DNA of 64,000 nt from SLRI01 sp964393275 (GTDB lineage Bacteria > Pseudomonadota > Alphaproteobacteria > Geminicoccales > Geminicoccaceae): the NCBI GenBank assembly GCA_964393275.1, contig CAYMTA010000003.1:62001-126000 (forward strand), given 5' to 3'. This document shows positions 52,478 through 60,106 of the stretch, piece after piece. Numbering within the stretch: position 1 is the stretch's first letter; each line of letters begins with the position of its first letter. The position numbers and the translations under genes are program-made. Below the pieces are notes generated by a model. It was not told the origin of the DNA, ran no database searches, and was given only the letters and a program-made list of their open reading frames with translations.

Positions 52478-52579
52478 GGCGTGCGCCCGAGGCGACGACC
52501 GGCCAGGGCCCGCGCGTCCCGAAGGGCGGCGCCGCCGGCACGGGCGAGACGGGCCGTCGCCGACGGCGGACCAGAAGGG

Positions 52580-53056
52580 TCAGACCTGCGACAGGCCGTA
52601 ATTCTCGAGGCCGATGCGCTGGATCAGGTCGAGCTCGGTCTTGTTGTGGTCCTGATGCTCCTCCTCGTCGGCCAGGATCTCGATGAAGAGATCGCGGGAG
52701 ACGAAGTCCTTGTGCTGCTCGGCGATCTGGATGGCCGAGCGGTAGTGCTCGATGCCCTCGAGCTCGAGCCGGAGGTCGCCCCGGATGACCTCCTCGAGGG
52801 TCTCGCCGATATGGAGCTTGCCCAGGTCCTGGAGGTTGGGCAGGCCGCCGAGCAGGAGGACCCGCTGGATCAGCCGGTCGGCGTGGCGCATCTCCTCGAT
52901 CGATTCGTCGTACTCGGCCTTGCCGCGCTTCCTGAAGCCCCAGTCCTCCAGCATGCGGGCGTGCAGGAAGTACTGGTTGATGGCGGTCAGCTCGCCCTTG
53001 AGCGCCTTGTTGAGGGCGGCGATGACGTCCGGATGGCCTTTGACCTCGGCGGGCAT
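52580..53056 (-). CDS. bfr: Bacterioferritin
   Basis: This is a 158-residue four-helix ferritin. Ferroxidase ligands are at Glu22 (KGELTAINQYFLHARM), then Glu55 and His58 in ESIEEMRHAD, with Met56 as the inter-subunit heme ligand. Later ligands come from EGIEHYRSAI and DEEEHQDH. It forms a 24-mer that oxidises and stores iron in the cytoplasm. The N-terminus is four residues longer than in E. coli Bfr. It lies 94 nt downstream of the bfd gene on the same strand. Confidence 0.95.
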   Translation of the reverse strand: MPAEVKGHPDVIAALNKALKGELTAINQYFLHARMLEDWGFRKRGKAEYDESIEEMRHADRLIQRVLLLGGLPNLQDLGKLHIGETLEEVIRGDLRLELEGIEHYRSAIQIAEQHKDFVSRDLFIEILADEEEHQDHNKTELDLIQRIGLENYGLSQV

Positions 53057-53150
53057 GGTGCAACCTTCTCGCTATCTCGAACGGTGAGCCGCTCGCGCGG
53101 CCAGGGGTCCTTAGCCCTGCGCCGCGGCCGGGCCGAAGGGCCGGACCCCG

Positions 53151-53399
53151 TCACGACCCTTGCGGGCCACTCGTAGCCAGTTCCAGGGGATCGCTCAAGA
53201 CGTCGCCCGTCAGGCTGGCCGCCGCTTCCCGCTCGACCTTGAGCTCCTCGACGATCGCCTGCATGGTCTCGACGCAGGCGCCGCACCTCACCCGGCAGCC
53301 GAGCCGGCGATAGACGCAATGCGCGCGCTTGACGGCGGGATCGACGGCGGCCTCGCGGCAGTCGCTCTCGCGCAGCACATTGCAGACACAGACGATCAT
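53151..53399 (-). CDS. bfd: Bacterioferritin-associated ferredoxin
   Basis: This is an 82-residue [2Fe-2S] protein. Cysteines at positions 4 and 6 (MIVCVCN) and the later GCRVRCGACVE give the C-x-C...C-x2-C arrangement of Bfd. It reduces heme in Bfr to release stored iron as Fe2+. The C-terminal 20 residues after KVEREAAA are extra compared with the 64-residue E. coli protein. Being directly upstream of bfr fits co-regulation by iron, but I see no clear Fur or Irr site. Confidence 0.92.
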   Translation of the reverse strand: MIVCVCNVLRESDCREAAVDPAVKRAHCVYRRLGCRVRCGACVETMQAIVEELKVEREAAASLTGDVLSDPLELATSGPQGS

Positions 53400-53573
53400 T
53401 CACGTTCCCCACGGCGACCAGCGCGGCATGTCCGGCCTCATGTATCGATGGCGACCGGGCCGTCAATGCGACCCGTGGCGCAAAAGCGCCCCGTTCAGAG
53501 CTGTTCCAGGCTTCATGTGGCCGAGAGGCTCTCGGGCGTTGCCTGCGGGCGCCTCGGCGACCGGGAAAGGTGC

Positions 53574-55493
53574 CTAGCCGCGTGCCTCGGCCGGCGCCCC
53601 GACCGGGCCCGCGACGGCCAGGCCCTGACGCCACAGAAGCCAGAGCAGGAGCAGCGCCGGCACGGCGAAGAGGGTCGAGGTCATGAAGAAGACCGACCAG
53701 CCGACCGCATCGGCGAAGAAGCCGGAGGACGGCACGATCACGAACTTGCCCAGAAGCTGCATGAAGGAGGTGAGCAGGGCGTATTGCACGGCCGTGTAGT
53801 GGATGTTGCACAAGGAGGAGAGGTAGGCGACGAAGACCGTCGTGCCGAGGCCGCCCGTGATGTTCTCGACCAGGATGACGGCATGGAAGAGGGCGACGTT
53901 GGGCCCGATCCAGGACAGCAGCAGGAACATCAGGTTCGAGCCCGCCATCAGCACCACGGAAAGGGCGAGGGAGCGCATCAGCCCGAGGCGGAAGACCAGG
54001 ACCCCGCCGACAATGCCGCCGACCAGCGTCATCCAGAGGCCGAACGTGCCCGAGACCCAGGCGATCTGGGCCTTGTCGAAGCCGACATCGATGTAGAAGG
54101 GGTTGGCCATCAGGGCGAGGACGACGTCGGCCGCCTTGAAGACCGAGATGAAGGCGAGGATCGTCACCGCGACCCCGAGCCCGTTGCGCTTGACGAAGTC
54201 ATAGAACGGCTCGATCACCGCCCGCCGCATCCAGAGGTGGACCCTGCTCTCCTGGGCGATCGGCACGAGGCCGAAATTGGCCTGCGCGCGGCGGCTGAAA
54301 TAGGTGAAGCCGTAGAGGGTGAGCAGGGCCACGAGCTCCAGCCAGAAGCCGACCACGGTCAGCCAGACCGGCGCCATGAAGGCTTCCGCCGTGAACGGCG
54401 CGACGCCGAAGAGGCCGACGACCCAGTTGCTCATGACGAAGAGGCCGCCGAGCACGAGCCAGCCGTGCAGGGTGGCGAAGAAGGGTGCCTCCGGCCCGAT
54501 GACGTGCCAAAGCGTCTCGATGGTCAGCCAGGCGATGGCGAGGAGGGCGAAGCTCTTGGTCGCGGCGAGGGCTCCGGGTGCCCGGCCGTGGAGCAGCCAG
54601 GCGAGCCGCAGCCCCAGGGCGGCGACGGCGAGGTTGCCCAGGAGCACGATGGCCCCGGCGAGGGACCAGGATTGGGGCGGCGCCGTCACGATGCCGAAGA
54701 GGGTCGAGAGCGGCAGCCAGGCGCCGAGGCCGACGAGGGCCGCCAGGAGGAGGCCGCCCCGGCCCTTGAAGGGGGCGAGCTGCCGTGGCGTGGCCTGGCG
54801 GAGCAGGCGGTCCTCCTCGAGCACCTCCTGGTCGATGAGCGCCGTCGAGGACTGCGCCGGCTCGCCGATGGAGAGCACGGTGCCCATGCCGACGAGGACG
54901 AGCAGCGCCATCACCGTGTAGGCCGCGGACCAGCCGAAGGCCTCGGCGATCAGGAGGGCGCCGGCGGTGGCGACCCACATGGCGACGCGATAGCCGAGGA
55001 CGACGACCCCGGCCCCGGCGCCGAGCTTCTCCTTCGGCAGGATCTCGACCCGATAGGCATCGATGACGATGTCCTGGCTGGCCGAGAAGAAGGCGACGAG
55101 CACCGCGAAGAACGCGGTCCACCAGAGATCGTCGCCGGGGCTGGTCCGGCCGAGCGCGAAGATCGAGAGGACGAGGCCGATCTGGGCCGCGATCATCCAG
55201 CCGCGACGGCGGCCGAGCAGGCTCGTGAACGGCGGCAGGGGCAGCCGGTCCATGAGCGGCGCCCAGGCGAACTTGAAGGTGTAGGGCGCGAAGGCGAAGC
55301 CGAAGAGCCCGATCGCCGCCCGGGTAACATCCTCCTCGCGCAGCCAGGTGCTGAGCGTCGAGGCGATGAGCATGATCGGCAGGCCGCTCGAGAAGCCGAG
55401 AAAGAGCACGCCGACCACCCTGGGGTCGCGATAGATGCCGAGCGAGGCGAGCCAGCCTTGCCGACCGAGCCAGCCCCGCACCGCCTCAGCCAT
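53574..55493 (-). CDS. ampG: AmpG-family muropeptide permease
   Basis: This 639-residue protein of the MFS/PAT type has about fourteen helices. YRDPRVVGVLFLGFSSGLPIMLIASTLSTWLREEDV and APYTFKFAWAPLMDRLPLPP are close to the AmpG N-terminal signature. SASQDIVIDAYRVEILPKEKLGAGAGV is the central hallmark. It imports GlcNAc-anhydro-MurNAc muropeptides for wall recycling and indirectly controls AmpC induction. It is longer than E. coli AmpG because of a mid-protein insert (about 225-380, with extra helices). It is a single gene here. Confidence 0.9.
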   Translation of the reverse strand: MAEAVRGWLGRQGWLASLGIYRDPRVVGVLFLGFSSGLPIMLIASTLSTWLREEDVTRAAIGLFGFAFAPYTFKFAWAPLMDRLPLPPFTSLLGRRRGWMIAAQIGLVLSIFALGRTSPGDDLWWTAFFAVLVAFFSASQDIVIDAYRVEILPKEKLGAGAGVVVLGYRVAMWVATAGALLIAEAFGWSAAYTVMALLVLVGMGTVLSIGEPAQSSTALIDQEVLEEDRLLRQATPRQLAPFKGRGGLLLAALVGLGAWLPLSTLFGIVTAPPQSWSLAGAIVLLGNLAVAALGLRLAWLLHGRAPGALAATKSFALLAIAWLTIETLWHVIGPEAPFFATLHGWLVLGGLFVMSNWVVGLFGVAPFTAEAFMAPVWLTVVGFWLELVALLTLYGFTYFSRRAQANFGLVPIAQESRVHLWMRRAVIEPFYDFVKRNGLGVAVTILAFISVFKAADVVLALMANPFYIDVGFDKAQIAWVSGTFGLWMTLVGGIVGGVLVFRLGLMRSLALSVVLMAGSNLMFLLLSWIGPNVALFHAVILVENITGGLGTTVFVAYLSSLCNIHYTAVQYALLTSFMQLLGKFVIVPSSGFFADAVGWSVFFMTSTLFAVPALLLLWLLWRQGLAVAGPVGAPAEARG

Positions 55494-55597
55494 CGATGAC
55501 CTCCGTCAGCGTTGGGCCCACCGCATGCGCGCCACCCGGGCGCCCGCGACCCCGCGAATTCAGCCGGCGCGCCGCGCCGGCTGCCCGCCTCGGCAAC

Positions 55598-56197
55598 TCA
55601 GAAGAAGCGTTCGGGGACGCGGATGATGTCGCCCGGCAGAACCGGCGTGTCGGGCGTGACGATCACGGAGGGGGCACCCGAGCCGCCGCGCTGGATCTCG
55701 ATCCCGTCCTCCTTCGCCCGGTAGGTGAAGCCGCCGGCGAGGGCCACGGCGTTGATCACGCTCATGCCCGAGGCATAGGGATACGAGCCAGGCGCGTTGA
55801 CCTCGCCGAGGATGAAGAAGGGCCGATAGTTGAGCACCTCGATGCTGATCTGCGGGTCGACGAGGTAGCCGTCCTTGAGCTTCGTGGCGATCCGGTCCTC
55901 GAGCTGGCGCGTCGTGAGGCCGGCGGCGCTGACCTCGCCGATCAGCGGCATGGCGAAATTGCCGCCGCCGTCGATCTCGAACTCGCCGGACAGGTCCTCG
56001 TGGCGGAAGACGACGATGCGGATCCGGTCGCCGCTGTCCAGCGTGTAGGCGGGCGCGCTGAGGCGGACGGCCGGGGTGCCGTCCGCATTGGTGGCCGCGG
56101 TCCCCAGGATTCCCGGCGTCGAGCCGCCACAGGCGCTGAGCATCAGGCCCAGCCCGAGCATCAATACCGTCAACAGCTTGCGGCCAGTCGTCGCCAT
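55598..56197 (-). CDS. Polysaccharide export lipoprotein (Wza/ExoF-like)
   Basis: This is a 199-residue lipoprotein with signal peptide and lipobox LSAC at about 20-23. The Poly_export domain spans about 45-125 (YTLDSGDRIRIVVFRHEDLSGEFEIDGGGNFAMPLIGEV and GYLVDPQISIEVLNYRPFFILGEV). An SLBB-type segment follows (PGSYPYASGMSVINAVALAGGFTYRA). It would form the periplasmic and outer-membrane channel of an exopolysaccharide exporter. It is short compared with Wza (~380), like many alphaproteobacterial forms. Start 56197 has GAAGGA upstream. It lies downstream of the barrel protein gene on the same strand. Confidence 0.9.
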   Translation of the reverse strand: MATTGRKLLTVLMLGLGLMLSACGGSTPGILGTAATNADGTPAVRLSAPAYTLDSGDRIRIVVFRHEDLSGEFEIDGGGNFAMPLIGEVSAAGLTTRQLEDRIATKLKDGYLVDPQISIEVLNYRPFFILGEVNAPGSYPYASGMSVINAVALAGGFTYRAKEDGIEIQRGGSGAPSVIVTPDTPVLPGDIIRVPERFF

Positions 56198-56345
56198 CAG
56201 TCCTTCTCCACCGCTGCCACGCGCGCGAGCCGCGCGTCCGATCCGCCGTTCGCGGTCGGCACCGCCGCCCGGCCCGATTCTTACTACCCGCCAAATCTTA
56301 CTCAAGGCTAAAGGCAGGGCCGGGTGCCGCGGGCGGTGCTGCCGC

Positions 56346-57578
56346 TCAGAGCTTGGCGACGAGGCCGATCCGGAAGATGTTGCGGTCGAACTCGGCATCG
56401 CCGTCGTCCGATTGGCGGTGGCTGAAGTTGTAGGTCGCATCGAGGGTGAAGCGGCGGTTGATCAGGTAGCTGATCCCGGCGCCGGCGGTGTAGGTGTCGT
56501 CGGTCCGGCCCGTGCCTTCGTAGTCGTCGCGCACGTACTCGGCATTGGCGTTGAGGACGATGTTGCGGCGCAGCTCGTGGTAGACGTTCAGGCCGAGGCC
56601 GGCATAGAGATTGCTGGTCGCCGTGTCGCCCTGGTAGGTGACGGTGGTCTCGTCGATGCCGGCCTGGCCGTCGAAGATCAGCGAGGTCAGGGGCGTGATG
56701 TTCCAGGTGACCCCGGCATTGCCGGCGAAGCCGTCGACGTTCTCCAGATCGTTGTCGTCGTACTCGCGCCGCGTGTAGCCGGCGGAGACCTCGCCGAAGA
56801 TCACGCCGGTGAAATCGATCTCGGTGCCGACGAGCGCGTCGAAGCCGGTCGAGTTCCGATCGAGGCCCGGCGTCTCGTCGTACTCGCGGGCACTGCCGAT
56901 CACCTCGACGAAGGGGGCGATGCGTGGCGACAGGTTGTAGCCGGTCCGCAGGCCGAGCGAATACTCGTTGCGATCCCGGTCGGTGTTGCTGACGGGGCCG
57001 GCGCTGTCGAAGTCGAGCCGCAGGAAGCGGGCGATCGGCTGCAGATAGAAGCGGGCGAACTCGTGCCGGTGGCTGAGGTTGACGTTCATCCGGTAGAGCT
57101 GGGTCACGTCCTCGTTGCCCTGGGAGTCGGCCTGCTCGGCGTCCTCGTGCAGGCGGGCGAAGGCGGTCTGGATGCTGGTCCGGCTGTTGCGCAGGGCATC
57201 GATACGGCCGCCGAGGCCGACGCCGAAGTCCTGGTAGTCGCTGTTGTTGTTGTCGGCGTAGAAGCCGAAATCACCGAACGCGCTGACATTGAGCTGGTGC
57301 CGCGACCACTGCGACCGGGCCTCGACCTGCGGGCGCACCGTGAAGATGATGTCATCCTCCTCGTCGTTGCTCGTCGCCAGGATATTGTCGTCGTAGGCGA
57401 TGCCGGTCTCGATCTGCGGGTAGATCAGGAAGGCCCGGGCCCGAATGCCCAGGGGATCGTAGTCGGGTCGCGGCCGGTCCTGCACGGGGACATTGCGGAT
57501 GTCCTGCGCCGCGGCCGCCAAAGGTGCCAGAAGAGCGATCCCGGACACGAGAGCGCCGATCAGCCTGGTCGTCGTCAT
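56346..57578 (-). CDS. Outer-membrane beta-barrel protein of an exopolysaccharide locus
   Basis: This is a 410-residue exported protein with signal peptide ending AAAA-Q at about 24. The rest is rich in alternating beta-strands with many Asp/Asn/Tyr and ends in the strand NIFRIGLVAKL, a C-terminal Leu rather than the usual Phe. It resembles the BBP2-type (VpsM/ExoQ-associated) barrels encoded beside Poly_export genes. It probably forms or supports a secretion pore for polysaccharide. Start 57578 has GGAG 7 nt upstream. The polysaccharide export lipoprotein gene follows 148 nt later. Confidence 0.82.
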   Translation of the reverse strand: MTTTRLIGALVSGIALLAPLAAAAQDIRNVPVQDRPRPDYDPLGIRARAFLIYPQIETGIAYDDNILATSNDEEDDIIFTVRPQVEARSQWSRHQLNVSAFGDFGFYADNNNSDYQDFGVGLGGRIDALRNSRTSIQTAFARLHEDAEQADSQGNEDVTQLYRMNVNLSHRHEFARFYLQPIARFLRLDFDSAGPVSNTDRDRNEYSLGLRTGYNLSPRIAPFVEVIGSAREYDETPGLDRNSTGFDALVGTEIDFTGVIFGEVSAGYTRREYDDNDLENVDGFAGNAGVTWNITPLTSLIFDGQAGIDETTVTYQGDTATSNLYAGLGLNVYHELRRNIVLNANAEYVRDDYEGTGRTDDTYTAGAGISYLINRRFTLDATYNFSHRQSDDGDAEFDRNIFRIGLVAKL

Positions 57579-58071
57579 TACTCTACTCCGCTTCAGGAGG
57601 GGTCCCTCGACAGTCGCTTTCAGACATCCGGTCCCGCACCCGCCTGCCCATGGGTGATCGCCTGTCGCTCGACCCGGTGCCGGGCCCCGATCGGGGCCAA
57701 CTCCATCCGCCCGAACATGCCGCGTGCATGCGGTCATGAGCGGCGCTAGAACGGGCCGGAACGAGCGGCGACGCGAATGCTCACGCCACCCCGACGGTCA
57801 TGCCGGCAGCGACAACCCGATCAACCATCGGTGCGTCTATCCGGTTTGCCCAGGCGTGACAACCGAAGCCGGGGGCATTTTCCGCGAGATGTGCACAATT
57901 GCCCGCAAACCATTGATGCTGTAACGCGTTTGCCACGAGTGGCACGGGCGACGTCGGGATGGTCCCGGAAAAAATCTATTGTGAGTTGAGAAAACCCTGC
58001 TCAAGCGACTGTTCCAGCGCCCGCGCCCGGCCATCGACGAGACGCCTCTGGTCGGCGGTCGACCACCCCGC
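57579..58071. other. 493-nt divergent intergenic region
   Basis: This is the shared upstream region of the barrel-protein operon (leftward) and the metallophosphatase (rightward). It is less GC-rich than coding DNA after 57850. A perfect palindrome TGCCAC-GA-GTGGCA lies at 57931-57944 and could be a regulator site. The last 75 nt stay open in the phosphatase frame (see that entry). I see no gene or RNA in it. Confidence 0.5.
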
Positions 58072-58794
58072 GTGCCGGATGGCGTGCGCGTCTACGCGAT
58101 CGGCGACGTGCACGGGCGGATCGATCTCCTGCGGGCGCTCGAGGGGCTGATCGTGGCCGACGCCGCCGCCTGCGCCGCGCGTTGCCGCAACCTGCTCGTC
58201 TATCTCGGCGACTACGTCGATCGCGGCTTCGACAGCCGCAAGGTGCTCGACCATCTCTGCAGCGACCCGCCCGACGGGTTCGACCGGGTCATGCTGCTCG
58301 GCAACCACGATGCCTGGCTCAGGGACTTCCTCGCAGGCGAGCCGGTCGGCGAGAGCTGGCTGCGCTTCGGCGGCGACGCGACGCTGCTCAGCTACGGCGT
58401 GCCGCTGGCCCTCGACCGGCCGGGGGAGGAGCGCCTCGTGGATGCCCGGGCACGGCTCGTGGAGTCGGCTCCGCCGAGCCACAGGAAGCTCCTGGCCGAG
58501 CTCGAGCTGGTCCTGCCGTTCGGCGACTATCTCTTCTGCCATGCGGGCATCCGGCCGGGCGTGCCGCTCGCCAACCAGGTCGAGGAGGACCTGATCTGGA
58601 TTCGCGAGCCGTTCCTGAGCTGGGCCGGCGATGCCGGGAAGATCGTCGTGCATGGCCACACGGTGGAGGACGCGCCGGCCATCCGCCGCAACCGGATCGG
58701 CATCGACACCGGGGCCTGCTTCACCGGCAATCTCACCTGCCTGGTCCTGGAGGGCGCCGAGCACCGCTTCCTCTCGACCGGGCAGCCTCGCTAG
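58072..58794 (+). CDS. Metallophosphoesterase, PP2A/Ap4A-hydrolase-like
   Basis: This 240-residue protein carries the phosphoprotein-phosphatase motifs GDVHGR (metal), YLGDYVDRG and LLGNHDAWL (metal and catalytic His), plus the later HAGIRPG and VHGHTVE histidines. It resembles bacterial serine/threonine phosphatases and diadenosine tetraphosphatases often placed near exopolysaccharide genes. The annotated start is GTG 58072, but no ribosome site is near. The frame is open back to 57985 and would encode LLKRLFQRPRP, a lead I know from relatives. The true start may therefore be upstream at a non-standard codon (CTG 57997). Confidence 0.83.
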   Translation: MPDGVRVYAIGDVHGRIDLLRALEGLIVADAAACAARCRNLLVYLGDYVDRGFDSRKVLDHLCSDPPDGFDRVMLLGNHDAWLRDFLAGEPVGESWLRFGGDATLLSYGVPLALDRPGEERLVDARARLVESAPPSHRKLLAELELVLPFGDYLFCHAGIRPGVPLANQVEEDLIWIREPFLSWAGDAGKIVVHGHTVEDAPAIRRNRIGIDTGACFTGNLTCLVLEGAEHRFLSTGQPR

Positions 58795-58996
58795 CCGGCG
58801 GCCGGCAAGTCTTGAACCTGCAAAAAACATAACGAGATACGTTTCCGGCGACGGTTGTTCACGAATCTCAGAGGCTCGGGCGGATATCCTCCGCATCGCG
58901 CGCGCAGCCGGCGGGCGCGACCGACCGCGTGCCGGCCGCTCTCTCGCTCGAACCATTCCGCCAGGCTCCGAGCCGGGCGATGCAAAAGGATCAGCC

Positions 58997-60019
58997 ATGC
59001 CCGAAGCTCCCTCCGGCCTGCGCGTGCTCGTCACTGGCGGGGCCGGCTATATCGGCAGCCACATCGTTCGTGATCTGATCGCCGCCGGGCATCGCGTCAC
59101 CGTCTTCGACAATCTCTATTCGGGGCACGTCTGGGCGGTGCCGGGGGCGGAGCTCGAGGTCGGCGACCTGGGCGACCGGCAGCGCCTCGAGCGGGTGCTC
59201 TCCGCGACCTCGTTCGACGCCGCGATCCACTGCGCCGGGCATATCTGGGTCGGCGAATCGGTCAGGAACCCGGGCAAGTACTACTTCAACAACGCCAGCA
59301 ATGCCTTTCGCCTCTTCGACCTTTGCGCCCAGTACGGCATCCGCCACGTCGTCTTCTCGTCGACCGCCGCGGTCTACGGCCAGCCCGATGTGGCCCTGAT
59401 CGACGAGGACCAGCCGCTGCAGCCGATCAACCCCTACGGCGCCAGCAAGCTCATGGCCGAGCGGGCGCTGCAGGACATCGCGGCGGCGGCCGGCCTCGGC
59501 TTCGCGATCCTGCGCTACTTCAATGTCGCCGGCGCCGATGCCGCGGCCCGGATCGGCGAGGCCACGCCGAACAACAGCCACCTCGTGAAGGTGGCGCTCG
59601 AGACGGCCATCGGGCTCAGGCCGTCGATGCGGATCAACGGAACCGACTATCCGACCCCGGACGGCACCTGCATTCGCGACTACGTCCATGTCGAAGATCT
59701 GGCGGCCGCCCACGTGCTGGCCCTGCATCATCTGGTGCGCGGCGGCGACTCGCTGATCGCCAATTGCGGCTACGGCCACGGCTTCAGCGTCCGCGAGGTG
59801 ATCGACGCGGTGCTGCGGGTGACCGGCATCGACATTCCCGTCGAGAGCGGTCCGCGTCGCCCGGGCGATCCGGCGGTGCTGGTCGCCGACAACCGGCGGA
59901 TCCGCCGCGTGCTCGGCTGGGAGCCGGCCAGGGACGACCTCGATTCCATCGTCGGCTCGGCCTGGCGGTTCGAGCAGGCGTTGCAGGCGATGCGCGGTGG
60001 TCTTGCGAAATCCGCCTGA
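58997..60019 (+). CDS. galE: UDP-glucose 4-epimerase
   Basis: This is a 340-residue extended SDR. The NAD motif is VTGGAGYIGSH, then FDNLYSGH, HCAGHIWVGESV, catalytic Ser-Thr in FSSTAAVYG and the YGASKLMAE Tyr/Lys pair. RYFNVAGAD and CIRDYVHVEDLA are typical GalE blocks. It interconverts UDP-glucose and UDP-galactose to supply precursors for surface polysaccharide, fitting the export genes nearby. ATG 58997 has AAAGGA 6 nt upstream. It follows the metallophosphatase by 202 nt. Confidence 0.93.
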   Translation: MPEAPSGLRVLVTGGAGYIGSHIVRDLIAAGHRVTVFDNLYSGHVWAVPGAELEVGDLGDRQRLERVLSATSFDAAIHCAGHIWVGESVRNPGKYYFNNASNAFRLFDLCAQYGIRHVVFSSTAAVYGQPDVALIDEDQPLQPINPYGASKLMAERALQDIAAAAGLGFAILRYFNVAGADAAARIGEATPNNSHLVKVALETAIGLRPSMRINGTDYPTPDGTCIRDYVHVEDLAAAHVLALHHLVRGGDSLIANCGYGHGFSVREVIDAVLRVTGIDIPVESGPRRPGDPAVLVADNRRIRRVLGWEPARDDLDSIVGSAWRFEQALQAMRGGLAKSA

Positions 60020-60106
60020 GGCACTACCCTCGGATCGTCCTTGCAGAAGCCGCGGCGCGATGTAGGTTCGCGTCCAGGTTGAGCATTTCGCCAGCCGCTC
60101 CGGGCG

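Noticed and set aside
53160..55499. A 779-residue plus-strand open frame rich in Glu/Asp/Arg/Gly
   Set aside because: It is fully antisense to bfd and ampG, with no recognisable fold.
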